NCBI RefSeq assembly: GCF_001945445.1
Contig: NZ_MSXW01000038.1
Span: 1-64,000 of the forward strand
Reading direction: 5' to 3'
DNA: 64,000 nucleotides
From: Pseudomonas sp. PA27(2017)
GTDB lineage: Bacteria > Pseudomonadota > Gammaproteobacteria > Pseudomonadales > Pseudomonadaceae
Of this stretch, positions 50,190 through 59,206 are shown piece by piece (the stretch's first letter is position 1; each line of letters starts with the position of its first letter). The translations under genes and the position numbers were made by a program. The notes under the pieces were generated by a model. That model was given only the letters and a program-made list of their open reading frames with translations. It was not told where the DNA came from and searched no databases.

Positions 50190-51509
50190 TCATCGGTGTC
50201 CTATCTTCGCGCCCCACTGTTGCGTATTGGCTATGATGCGCGCCTCGTCCAGGCGCGTCAGGCGGCCTCCGTCCAGCAGCAGTTTGCCGGCGACCCAGAG
50301 GTGCTCGACGCAGTGCCGCGAGGTGGCATAGATCAGCTGCGAAACCGGATCGTACACCGGCTGCTGGGCGAGGCCGCGCAGGTCGAAGGCGACGATGTCG
50401 GCGGCCTTGCCGAGCTCCAGCGAACCGATTTCGCCTTCCAGGCCCAGGGCGCGGGCGCCGTTGAGGGTCGCCATGCGCAGCGCGCGGTGGGCATCCAGCG
50501 CGCTGGCCGAGCCGGCCACGGCCTTGGCCAGCAGGGCGGCGGTACGGGTTTCGCCGAGCAGATCGAGATCATTGTTGCTGGCTGCGCCGTCGGTGCCGAT
50601 GGCCACGTTGACGCCGGCCTGCCAGAGCTTCTCGACCGGGCAGAAGCCGCTGGCCAGCTTGAGGTTGGATTCGGGGCAGTGGATCACGCTGCTGTTGGTG
50701 GCCACCAGCAGGGCGATGTCTTCGTCGTCGATCTGCGTCATGTGCACGGCCTGGAAACGCGGGCCCAGCAGGCCCAGGCGGTTCAACCGCGCCAGCGGGC
50801 GCTCGCCGTGGTGCTCCAGGCTCTGCTGCACTTCGAAGGCGGTTTCATGGACGTGCATGTGGATGCCGGCGTCCACTTCCTCGGCGAGGATGCGCAGTTT
50901 TTCCAGGTTGGCATCGCTGACCGTGTAGGGCGCATGGGGGCCGAAGGCGACGCTGATGCGCGGGTGGTGCTTCATGTCGTCGAACAGCGTCACGCCCTTG
51001 CGCAGCGCCTCGTCGGCATCCCGGGCGCCGGGGATGGCGAAGTCCAGCACCGGGATGCTGATCTGCGCGCGCATGCCGCTGGCGTGTACCCGCTCGCAGG
51101 CCATCTCGGGAAAGAAGTACATGTCGGCGAAGCAACTGATGCCGCTCTTTATCTGTTCGGCGATGGCCAGCTCGGTGCCGTCCTGCACGAACTGCTCATC
51201 GACCCATTTGGCTTCCGCCGGCCAGATGTGTTTCTCCAGCCAGGTCATCAGCGGCAGGTCATCGGCCAGGCCGCGGAACAGGGTCATGGCGGCATGCCCG
51301 TGTGCGTTGACCAGGCCGGGGGTCAGCAGGCGGCCGGGCAGTTCGCGAATTTCCGTCGCACCCTGGCGCAGGGCCTCGGCGCGCGGGGCGATCAGCGCGA
51401 TGCGGCCGTCGCGGATGCCCAGGCCATGCTCGTGGAGCACCACGCCGGCAGGCTCGACCGGTACCAGCCAGGTGGGCAGCAATAAGAGGTCGAGCGGGGC
51501 GTCGGCCAT
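50190..51509 (-). CDS. mtaD: 5-methylthioadenosine/S-adenosylhomocysteine deaminase (TRZ/ATZ family)
   Basis: This 439-residue amidohydrolase-superfamily enzyme has the metal motif LVNAHGHAAMTLFRGLADDLPLMTWLEKHIWP. A metal-ligand HMHVHETAFEV, the HCPESNLKLASG segment and the metal aspartate in IGTDGAASNNDLDLL follow. P. aeruginosa uses this deaminase, beside mtnA, to turn methylthioadenosine into methylthioinosine for salvage. It is divergent from mtnA. A general cytosine/guanine-type deaminase cannot be excluded, but the neighbourhood fits MTA. Confidence 0.9.
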   Translation of the reverse strand: MADAPLDLLLLPTWLVPVEPAGVVLHEHGLGIRDGRIALIAPRAEALRQGATEIRELPGRLLTPGLVNAHGHAAMTLFRGLADDLPLMTWLEKHIWPAEAKWVDEQFVQDGTELAIAEQIKSGISCFADMYFFPEMACERVHASGMRAQISIPVLDFAIPGARDADEALRKGVTLFDDMKHHPRISVAFGPHAPYTVSDANLEKLRILAEEVDAGIHMHVHETAFEVQQSLEHHGERPLARLNRLGLLGPRFQAVHMTQIDDEDIALLVATNSSVIHCPESNLKLASGFCPVEKLWQAGVNVAIGTDGAASNNDLDLLGETRTAALLAKAVAGSASALDAHRALRMATLNGARALGLEGEIGSLELGKAADIVAFDLRGLAQQPVYDPVSQLIYATSRHCVEHLWVAGKLLLDGGRLTRLDEARIIANTQQWGAKIGHR

Positions 51510-51632
51510 GGGTGGGTTCCGTGAGCGAAAACGCCGAGTCTATAGAGGAATGCCGCGGTCTTGAAGGTGCGCGGCGTGCGGCCGACTGCTCGCCCGGCGT
51601 ATACTGGCCGGCTTTCTAGGATGGAGTAGGTG

Positions 51633-52703
51633 ATGCGCGAGCGTTTGCTGGCTGCCGAGCAGGTCGTGGGGTTCGTCTGGCGCGAGGGGGCGCTGCACGT
51701 GCTCGATCAGCGCCGCTTGCCCGGCGAGCAGGTCTGGCACGCCTGTCACTCGGTAGCGGCGGTGGCCGCCATGCTGGCCGAGGGTGCGCTGCAGGGCGTT
51801 GCCGCGCAGGTGATCTGCTGTGGTTACGGGCTGGTGTTGGGCGCCCGGCAGCGTGCGGACGAGGGCGCCGATTGGCGCGCCGGGCTGCAGGTCGATATCG
51901 ACGCCTTGTGCGCTGCCGGCCTGCCGTCTGAAGAAGGCGAACGCCTGTTGGCCCGCATGCAGCAGCGCCTGGCGATCCTCAAGCCCGGCGCGCAGCCCCT
52001 GGCCGTGCTGGAGGATGAAGCCGGCGGTGCCCACCAGCGTGATCGCGAAGCCAATCTGGCCATGGCCCAGCTGGGCGTGGAACTGATCCGCGGCTTCCAG
52101 GGCAACCTGCAGAACCTCTTGAGCATCGGCAGTGCCGGCGCGCTGGCTGGTGGCGGCATCGGTACGGCCCTTGGCGTGGTGCGCGCGGCGCAGCTTGAAG
52201 GCCTTCTGGAGCGCTGTTACCTGGGTGAAAGCCGGCCGTTTCTGCAGGGTGCGCGCCTGGCCGCGTGGGAGCTGCATCAAGAAGGTATCGCCGTGGCGTT
52301 GAGCGCCGATGCCGCGCTCGCCCATGTCATGAAGGAGCGCGGCGTCACCTGGGCCATCGTCGGTGCCGAGCGGATCGCCGCCAATGGCGATGTGCTGGGC
52401 GTGATCGGCACCTATCAGTTGGCCGTGGCGGCCATGCACCATGGCGTGCGGCTGATGGTCGTGGCACCGAGCGCGGTCATCGACCTGCAGCAGGACAGTG
52501 GCGAAGAGGGCTTTCACGACCTCGGCCACGGCCCGCTGGCCTATTCGCCCCGCGAGCGCATCAAGGGCGTCGACCAAGTGGCGCCGCGCTATGATGTGAC
52601 CCCCGCCGATCTGGTGGATTTCCTGGTCACCGAGCGTGGGGTGATCGAGCGCCCGGATGCCGCCAAGCTCAGTCAGCTGATGTGTCGCAAGCGCCTGCAT
52701 TGA
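51633..52703 (+). CDS. mtnA: Methylthioribose-1-phosphate isomerase MtnA
   Basis: This 356-residue eIF2B-like isomerase of the methionine salvage pathway has hallmark segments VLDQRRLPGEQVWHACHSV, SIGSAGALAGGGIGTALGVVRAAQLEG, ESRPFLQGARLAAWEL and VGAERIAANGDVLGVIGTYQLAV. It converts methylthioribose-1-phosphate to methylthioribulose-1-phosphate. It stands next to MTA deaminase (divergent, 123 bp). ATG 51633 follows GGAGTAGG. Confidence 0.93.
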   Translation: MRERLLAAEQVVGFVWREGALHVLDQRRLPGEQVWHACHSVAAVAAMLAEGALQGVAAQVICCGYGLVLGARQRADEGADWRAGLQVDIDALCAAGLPSEEGERLLARMQQRLAILKPGAQPLAVLEDEAGGAHQRDREANLAMAQLGVELIRGFQGNLQNLLSIGSAGALAGGGIGTALGVVRAAQLEGLLERCYLGESRPFLQGARLAAWELHQEGIAVALSADAALAHVMKERGVTWAIVGAERIAANGDVLGVIGTYQLAVAAMHHGVRLMVVAPSAVIDLQQDSGEEGFHDLGHGPLAYSPRERIKGVDQVAPRYDVTPADLVDFLVTERGVIERPDAAKLSQLMCRKRLH

Positions 52704-52927
52704 GCGCCTGGCTACATAAGCTGCGGGGATAGGTGCAGGGCGCGCTTTGTGGTAAGCTCCGGCAGTTTTCAGGGGCACCGCCTGCGGCTGCCGTCACTGC
52801 TCGAATGCATGACATAACGTATTGATTTGTCGTGAGTCGTCGCTGGCCTGATGCCATTGCGACGCGCTTCGCCAGGCTCCAGATGAGCCGGGTGGAGTTT
52901 CATCAGAAAAAAGGAATCAGGCTACTC

Positions 52928-55735
52928 ATGGGCGAACTGGCCAAAGAAATCCTCCCGGTCAACATCGAAGATGAACTGAAACAGTCGTACCTCGACTACG
53001 CGATGAGCGTGATCGTCGGGCGTGCCTTGCCGGATGCGCGCGACGGCCTGAAGCCCGTGCATCGCCGGGTGCTGTTCGCCATGAGCGAGCTGGGCAACGA
53101 CTGGAACAAGCCCTACAAGAAATCCGCCCGTGTGGTCGGTGACGTGATCGGTAAATATCACCCGCACGGTGATACCGCCGTTTACGACACCATCGTACGG
53201 ATGGCGCAGCCGTTCTCGCTGCGCTACCTGCTGGTCGACGGCCAGGGCAACTTCGGTTCGGTGGATGGTGACAACGCCGCGGCCATGCGATACACCGAAG
53301 TGCGCATGACCAAGCTGGCTCACGAGCTGTTGGCCGACCTGCACAAGGAAACCGTCGACTGGGTGCCCAACTACGACGGCACCGAGCAGATCCCGGCGGT
53401 CATGCCGACCAAGATCCCCAACCTGCTGGTCAACGGTTCCAGCGGTATCGCCGTGGGCATGGCCACCAACATTCCGCCGCACAACCTGGGCGAAGTGATC
53501 GATGGCTGCCTGGCGCTGATCGACAACCCGGAACTGACCGTCGATGAGTTGATGCAGTACATCCCCGGGCCGGACTTCCCGACCGCGGGCATCATCAATG
53601 GCCGCGCCGGTATCGTCGAAGCGTACCGCACCGGCCGTGGGCGGATTTACATCCGTGCCCGCGCCGAAGTCGAAGACATCGACAAGGTCGGCGGTCGCCA
53701 GCAGATCGTCGTCACCGAGCTGCCGTACCAGCTGAACAAGGCCCGCCTGATCGAGAAGATCGCCGAGCTGGTCAAGGAGAAGAAGCTCGAGGGCATCACC
53801 GAGCTGCGCGACGAGTCCGACAAGGACGGCATGCGCGTGGTCATCGAGCTGCGCCGCGGCGAAGTGCCCGAGGTGATCCTCAACAACCTGTACGCCCAGA
53901 CCCAGATGCAGAGCGTGTTCGGCATCAACGTGGTGGCGCTGATCGACGGCCAGCCGAAGATCCTCAACCTCAAGGACATGCTCGATGCCTTCATCCTGCA
54001 CCGTCGTGAGGTGGTCACTCGCCGTACCGTATTCGAACTGCGCAAGGCCCGTGAGCGTGGCCACATTCTCGAAGGTCAGGCGGTCGCGCTGTCCAACATC
54101 GACCCGGTCATCGCCCTGATCAAGGCCTCGCCGACGCCGTCCGAAGCCAAGGAAGCGCTGATTTCCACTGCCTGGGAATCCACCGCCGTGGAAGCCATGG
54201 TCGAGCGCGCCGGTGCCGATTCCTGCCGCCCGGAAGGTCTCGATGCGCAATACGGCCTGCGCGACGGCAAGTACTACCTGTCGCCGGAACAGGCCCAGGC
54301 GATCCTCGACCTGCGCCTGCATCGCCTGACCGGCCTGGAGCACGAGAAGCTGCTGGCCGAGTATCAGGAGATCCTCAACCAGATCGGCGAGCTGATCCGC
54401 ATCCTGACCAGCGCCGTGCGCCTGATGGAAGTGATTCGCGAAGAGATGGAAGCGGTAAAGGCCGAGTTCGGCGACAAGCGCCGTACCGAGATTCTCGATT
54501 CGCGTCTGGACCTGACCCTGGGCGACATGATCCCGGAAGAAGAGCGCGTGGTGACCATCTCCCACGGCGGCTACGCCAAGACCCAGCCGCTGACCGCCTA
54601 CCAGGCCCAGCGCCGCGGCGGCAAGGGCAAGTCGGCCACCGGCATCAAGGACGAGGATTACATCGCGCACCTGCTGGTCGCCAACAGCCACGCCACGCTG
54701 CTGCTGTTCTCCAGCAAGGGCAAGGTGTACTGGCTGAAAACCTACGAAATTCCCGAGGCGTCCCGTGCCGCCCGCGGCCGCCCATTGGTCAACCTGCTGC
54801 CGCTGGAAGAGGGTGAATACATCACCACCATGCTGCAGATCGACCTCGAAGCCCTGCAGCAGCAGGCCGGCGCCGATGACGTGGACGACAGCGACGACGC
54901 CGTGCTCGAAGGCGAGATCGTCGAAGCCGAAGAAGTGGCCGAAGCCGCCGAGGTCGAGGAAGTCGAAGGCGAAACCGCCGAGCTGGTGGCCGAGCCGACT
55001 GGCGCCTACATCTTCATGGCCACCGCCTCCGGTACCGTGAAGAAGACCCCGCTGGTGCAGTTCAGCCGCCCGCGTTCCAACGGCCTGATCGCCCTGAAAC
55101 TGAAGGAAGGCGACACCCTGATCGCTGCCGCCATCACCGACGGCGCCAAGGAAGTCATGCTGTTCTCCAGTGCCGGCAAGGTGATCCGTTTCGCCGAGAG
55201 CGTGGTGCGCGTCATGGGCCGTGGTGCCCGTGGTATCCGCGGCATGCGTATCGGCAAGGATCAGCGCCTGATCTCCATGCTGATTCCCGAGTCCGGCGCG
55301 CAGATCCTCACTGCCTCCGAGCGTGGCTTCGGCAAGCGCACGGCGCTGTCCAAGTTCCCGCGTCGCGGTCGCGGCGGCCAGGGCGTGATCGGCATGATCA
55401 CCAAGGAACGTAACGGCCCGCTGATCGGTGCCATCCAAGTGCAGGACGGTGAGGAAATCATGCTGATTTCCGACCAGGGCACCCTGGTACGTACCCGTGT
55501 CGACGAAGTGTCCAGTTCCGGCCGTAACACCCAGGGCGTGACCCTGATCAAGCTGGCCAAGGACGAGAAACTGGTCGGCCTGGAGCGCGTGCAGGAGCCG
55601 TCCGAAGAGGACATCGAGGAGGCACTGGACGAAGAGGGCAATCCGCTCGTCGTTGCCGAAGCCGATGAAGCTGTTGCAGGCGAAGAGTCGGCAGCAGAAG
55701 GTGATGAGCCAGCAGAAGAAGATCGCGACGCCTAA
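52928..55735 (+). CDS. gyrA: DNA gyrase subunit A
   Basis: This 935-residue topoisomerase II subunit has the active-site Tyr122 in AAAMRYTEVRM, and a QRDR with Thr83 and Asp87 (HGDTAVYDTIV), which is wild-type for pseudomonads. The breakage-reunion domain runs to about residue 500. The C-terminal beta-pinwheel contains QRRGGKGKSATG and repeated VRTR-type blades. An acidic insertion of about 40 residues (approximately 648-687) interrupts the pinwheel region, and the extreme C-terminus is acidic too. It starts the series gyrA, serC, pheA, hisC, tyrA-aroA, cmk, rpsA on the same strand. Confidence 0.97.
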   Translation: MGELAKEILPVNIEDELKQSYLDYAMSVIVGRALPDARDGLKPVHRRVLFAMSELGNDWNKPYKKSARVVGDVIGKYHPHGDTAVYDTIVRMAQPFSLRYLLVDGQGNFGSVDGDNAAAMRYTEVRMTKLAHELLADLHKETVDWVPNYDGTEQIPAVMPTKIPNLLVNGSSGIAVGMATNIPPHNLGEVIDGCLALIDNPELTVDELMQYIPGPDFPTAGIINGRAGIVEAYRTGRGRIYIRARAEVEDIDKVGGRQQIVVTELPYQLNKARLIEKIAELVKEKKLEGITELRDESDKDGMRVVIELRRGEVPEVILNNLYAQTQMQSVFGINVVALIDGQPKILNLKDMLDAFILHRREVVTRRTVFELRKARERGHILEGQAVALSNIDPVIALIKASPTPSEAKEALISTAWESTAVEAMVERAGADSCRPEGLDAQYGLRDGKYYLSPEQAQAILDLRLHRLTGLEHEKLLAEYQEILNQIGELIRILTSAVRLMEVIREEMEAVKAEFGDKRRTEILDSRLDLTLGDMIPEEERVVTISHGGYAKTQPLTAYQAQRRGGKGKSATGIKDEDYIAHLLVANSHATLLLFSSKGKVYWLKTYEIPEASRAARGRPLVNLLPLEEGEYITTMLQIDLEALQQQAGADDVDDSDDAVLEGEIVEAEEVAEAAEVEEVEGETAELVAEPTGAYIFMATASGTVKKTPLVQFSRPRSNGLIALKLKEGDTLIAAAITDGAKEVMLFSSAGKVIRFAESVVRVMGRGARGIRGMRIGKDQRLISMLIPESGAQILTASERGFGKRTALSKFPRRGRGGQGVIGMITKERNGPLIGAIQVQDGEEIMLISDQGTLVRTRVDEVSSSGRNTQGVTLIKLAKDEKLVGLERVQEPSEEDIEEALDEEGNPLVVAEADEAVAGEESAAEGDEPAEEDRDA

Positions 55736-55745
55736 CCGCGCCGCT

Positions 55746-55775
55746 CTGCCTGCAGTGTTACGGCACTGCAGGCAG
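55746..55775 (+). terminator. Perfect hairpin after gyrA
   Basis: CTGCCTGCAGTG and CACTGCAGGCAG form a perfect 12-bp stem with a TTACGG loop, 10 nt after the gyrA stop. There is no T tract (CATTTC follows), so it may stabilise the 3' end rather than stop transcription fully. Confidence 0.5.
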
Positions 55776-55820
55776 CATTTCGCCAGATAGATGTAGAAGA
55801 CAGTCAAGCGAGAGTGAATT

Positions 55821-56906
55821 GTGAGCAAGCGAGCCTTTAACTTCTGCGCCGGCCCGGCCGCGCTTCCCGAAGCCGTTCTGCAGCGTGCCCAGGCCGAGTT
55901 GCTCGACTGGCAGGGCAAGGGCCTTTCCGTCATGGAAATGAGCCATCGCAGCGACGACTACGTGGCCATCGCCGAAAAGGCCGAGCAGGATCTGCGCGAC
56001 CTGCTGAGCATTCCCTCCGACTACAAGGTGCTGTTCCTGCAGGGCGGGGCGAGTCAGCAGTTCGCCGAGATTCCGCTCAACCTGCTGCCCGAAGACGGCA
56101 CCGCCGACTACGTCGACACCGGCATCTGGTCGAAGAAGAGCATCGAAGAGGCGCGCCGCTACGGCAACGTCAACGTCGCCGCCAGCGCCAAGCCCTACGA
56201 TTACTTCGCCATTCCGGGGCAGAACGAGTGGCAGCTGTCCAAGAACGCCGCCTACCTGCACTACGCCAGCAACGAAACCATCGGCGGCCTGCAGTTCGAC
56301 TGGATCCCCGAGACCGGCGACGTACCGCTGGTGGTCGACATGTCCTCGGACATCCTGTCCCGTGAAGTGGACATCTCCAAGTTCGGCCTGATCTACGCTG
56401 GCGCGCAGAAGAACATCGGCCCCAGCGGCCTGGTGGTGGCGATCATTCGTGAAGACCTGCTCGGTCGTGCGCGTAGCAGTTGCCCAACCATGCTCAATTA
56501 CAAGATCGCCGCCGATAACGGTTCGATGTACAACACCCCGGCGACCTTCAGCTGGTACCTGTCCGGCCTGGTCTTCGAGTGGCTGAAGGAGCAGGGCGGG
56601 GTTGCCGCCATGGAGCAGCGCAACAAGGCCAAGAAGGATCTGCTGTACAAGGCCATCGACGCCAGCGAGTTCTACAGCAACCCGATCGCCAAGAACGCCC
56701 GCTCGTGGATGAACGTGCCGTTCCGCCTGGCTGACGAACGCCTCGACAAGCCGTTCCTGGCTGGCGCCGATGCCCGCGGCCTGCTCAACCTCAAGGGCCA
56801 CCGTTCGGTTGGCGGCATGCGCGCCTCCATCTATAACGCCGTGGGCCTGGATGCGGTCGAGGCGCTGGTCGCCTATATGGCGGAGTTCGAGAAGGAGCAC
56901 GCCTGA
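55821..56906 (+). CDS. serC: Phosphoserine aminotransferase SerC
   Basis: This 361-residue PLP class V aminotransferase has the start RAFNFCAGPAALPEAVL, GLSVMEMSHRSDDY, PLP Lys197 in YAGAQKNIGPSG and RASIYNAVGLDAVEALVAYM. It makes 3-phosphoserine (and in pyridoxine synthesis 4-phosphohydroxythreonine). It uses a GTG start (55821). Its stop overlaps the pheA ATG (TGATG), so they form an operon. Confidence 0.96.
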   Translation: MSKRAFNFCAGPAALPEAVLQRAQAELLDWQGKGLSVMEMSHRSDDYVAIAEKAEQDLRDLLSIPSDYKVLFLQGGASQQFAEIPLNLLPEDGTADYVDTGIWSKKSIEEARRYGNVNVAASAKPYDYFAIPGQNEWQLSKNAAYLHYASNETIGGLQFDWIPETGDVPLVVDMSSDILSREVDISKFGLIYAGAQKNIGPSGLVVAIIREDLLGRARSSCPTMLNYKIAADNGSMYNTPATFSWYLSGLVFEWLKEQGGVAAMEQRNKAKKDLLYKAIDASEFYSNPIAKNARSWMNVPFRLADERLDKPFLAGADARGLLNLKGHRSVGGMRASIYNAVGLDAVEALVAYMAEFEKEHA

Positions 56907-58015
56907 TGAGCAGCGACGCCAACACCGACCAGGCGCTGCAGGCCCTGCGCCTGCGCATCGACAGCCTGGACGAGAAGATTCTCGAGCTGATCAGCGACCG
57001 TGCGCGCTGCGCCGAAGAAGTGGCGCGGGTGAAGATGGCGACTCTGGCCGAAGGCGAGGTGCCGGTGTTCTACCGTCCCGAGCGTGAGGCGCAGGTGCTC
57101 AAGCGGGTGATGGAGCGCAACCGCGGGCCGTTGGGCAATGAGGACATGGCGCGGCTGTTCCGCGAGATCATGTCGTCCTGCCTGGCGCTGGAGAACCCCC
57201 TCAAGGTCGCCTATCTGGGCCCGGAAGGCACCTTCTCCCAGGCGGCGGCAATGAAGCATTTCGGGCACGCGGTGATCAGCCAGCCCATGGCGGCGATCGA
57301 CGAAGTGTTTCGCGAGGTGGTGGCCGGCGCCGTCAACTTCGGCGTGGTGCCGGTGGAGAACTCTACTGAGGGTGCGGTCAACCACACCCTGGACAGCTTC
57401 CTCGAGCACGATCTGGTGATCTGCGGCGAAGTGGAGCTGCGCATCCACCATCACCTGCTGGTCGGTGATGCCACCAAGACCGACCGCATCACCCGTATCT
57501 ATTCCCATGCCCAGTCCCTGGCCCAGTGCCGCAAGTGGCTGGACGCCCATTACCCGAACGTCGAGCGCGTGGCGGTTTCCAGCAACGCCGACGCGGCGCG
57601 CCGGGTGAAGAGCGAGTGGAACTCGGCGGCGATTGCCGGCGACATGGCGGCCAACCTGTACGACCTGACCCGCCTGGCCGAGAAGATCGAGGATCGCCCG
57701 GACAACTCCACGCGCTTTCTGATCATCGGCAACCAGGAAGTGCCGCCCACCGGCGACGACAAGACCTCGGTGATCGTCTCGATGCGCAACAAGCCCGGTG
57801 CCCTGCACGAGCTGCTGGTGCCGTTCCACCAGAACGGCATCGACCTGACCCGCATCGAAACGCGCCCGTCGCGCAGCGGCAAGTGGACCTACGCCTTCTT
57901 CATCGACTTCGTCGGCCACCACCGCGACCCGCTGATCAAGGACGTGCTGGAAAAAATCAATCAGGAAGCCGTGGCGCTCAAGGTGCTGGGTTCCTACCCC
58001 AAGGCAGTACTTTAA
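56906..58015 (+). CDS. pheA: Chorismate mutase / prephenate dehydratase (P-protein)
   Basis: This 369-residue bifunctional enzyme has an AroQ chorismate mutase (about 8-95: LRLRIDSLDEKILELISDRARCAEEV), a prephenate dehydratase domain (about 97-270: VAYLGPEGTFSQAA, VPVENSTEGAV, SNADAARR, DNSTRF) and an ACT regulatory domain (SVIVSMRNKPGALHELLVPF; GKWTYAFFIDFVGH). It commits chorismate to phenylalanine, and the ACT domain gives feedback inhibition. It lies between serC and hisC in the operon. Confidence 0.97.
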   Translation: MSSDANTDQALQALRLRIDSLDEKILELISDRARCAEEVARVKMATLAEGEVPVFYRPEREAQVLKRVMERNRGPLGNEDMARLFREIMSSCLALENPLKVAYLGPEGTFSQAAAMKHFGHAVISQPMAAIDEVFREVVAGAVNFGVVPVENSTEGAVNHTLDSFLEHDLVICGEVELRIHHHLLVGDATKTDRITRIYSHAQSLAQCRKWLDAHYPNVERVAVSSNADAARRVKSEWNSAAIAGDMAANLYDLTRLAEKIEDRPDNSTRFLIIGNQEVPPTGDDKTSVIVSMRNKPGALHELLVPFHQNGIDLTRIETRPSRSGKWTYAFFIDFVGHHRDPLIKDVLEKINQEAVALKVLGSYPKAVL

Positions 58016-58096
58016 CTGCGGCTCCAGGCCGCGGGTTGCGGGCGACAGGCAACAGGCTTGTGCTCGCTGCCCGGGCCTGCAGCCCGAGGCCTGACT

Positions 58097-59206
58097 ATGA
58101 GTTGTGATTTCATCGCCCTGGCCCAGCCAGGCGTACAGAAACTGTCCCCCTACGTGCCAGGCAAGCCGGTCGACGAGTTGGCTCGTGAGCTGGACATGGA
58201 TCCGGCCAGCATCGTCAAACTGGCCAGCAACGAAAACCCGCTGGGCCCGAGCCCCATGGCGTTGGCCGCGATCCGCGCCGAGCTGGACGAGCTGACTCGC
58301 TACCCGGACGGCAATGGCTTCGCCCTGAAGACCCTGCTGGCCGAGCGCTGCGGCGTGACCACTGCCCAGGTCACCCTGGGCAACGGCTCCAACGACATCC
58401 TCGAGCTGGTCGCCCGCGCTTACCTGGCGCCTGGCCTGAACGCCGTATTCAGCGCACACGCGTTTGCCGTCTACCCGATCGCCACCCAGGCCGTCGGCGC
58501 CCAGGCCAAGGTCGTCCCAGCCGTCAACTTCGGCCATGACCTGCCGGCCATGCTGGCGGCCATCGATGCCAATACCCGCGTGGTGTTCATCGCCAACCCC
58601 AACAACCCGACCGGCACCTGGTTCGGCAAGCAGGCACTGGGCGATTTCCTCGCCGCCGTGCCGGAAAACGTGCTGGTGGTGCTGGACGAGGCCTACATCG
58701 AATACGCCGACGGCGACGAGTTGCCGGACGGCCTGGATTACCTGGCCGATCACCCCAACCTGCTGGTATCGCGTACCTTCTCCAAGGCCTACGGCCTGGC
58801 CTCGCTGCGCGTCGGCTACGGCCTGAGCCGGCCGGACGTGGCCGACGTGCTGAACCGCGTCCGCCAGCCGTTCAACGTCAACAGTTTCGCCCTGGCGGCG
58901 GCCTGCGCGGCGTTCGACGATACCGAGTACCTGGCGCGCAGCCGCGAGATCAACACCGCCGGCATGCTGCAGTTGCAGGAAGGCTGCCGCGAACTGGGCC
59001 TGAGCTGGATTCCGTCGAAAGCCAACTTCCTGGCCATCGACTTCGGCCGTGATACCGCTGCGATCAACCAGGGCCTGCTGCGCGAAGGCGTGATCGTGCG
59101 TCCGGTCGCCGGCTACGGCATGCCCAACCACCTGCGCGTTTCCATTGGCCTGCCGGCCGAGAACGCCCGCTTCCTAGAAGCGCTGCGCAAGGTGCTGAAC
59201 GCGTGA
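58097..59206 (+). CDS. hisC: Histidinol-phosphate/aromatic aminotransferase HisC
   Basis: This 369-residue fold-type I PLP aminotransferase has KLASNENPLGPSPMAL, the Asp in NNPTGTWFG-type region, PLP Lys230 in SRTFSKAYGLASLRVGYG and a C-terminal Arg motif (HLRVSIGLPAENARFLEAL). In Pseudomonas the copy in this operon (HisC2) is thought to serve aromatic amino acid transamination, since the classical hisC lies in a his operon. ATG 58097 fits the usual length; an upstream extension is not conserved. Confidence 0.92.
   Translation: MSCDFIALAQPGVQKLSPYVPGKPVDELARELDMDPASIVKLASNENPLGPSPMALAAIRAELDELTRYPDGNGFALKTLLAERCGVTTAQVTLGNGSNDILELVARAYLAPGLNAVFSAHAFAVYPIATQAVGAQAKVVPAVNFGHDLPAMLAAIDANTRVVFIANPNNPTGTWFGKQALGDFLAAVPENVLVVLDEAYIEYADGDELPDGLDYLADHPNLLVSRTFSKAYGLASLRVGYGLSRPDVADVLNRVRQPFNVNSFALAAACAAFDDTEYLARSREINTAGMLQLQEGCRELGLSWIPSKANFLAIDFGRDTAAINQGLLREGVIVRPVAGYGMPNHLRVSIGLPAENARFLEALRKVLNA

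Noticed and set aside
53168..53190. Quinolone-resistance substitution in GyrA
   Set aside because: Thr83 and Asp87 are the normal residues in susceptible pseudomonads.
52922..55933. Minus-strand open frame of about 1,000 codons opposite gyrA
   Set aside because: GC-rich codon use leaves antisense frames open. The frame is an exact shadow of gyrA, lacks any family motif and has low-complexity composition.
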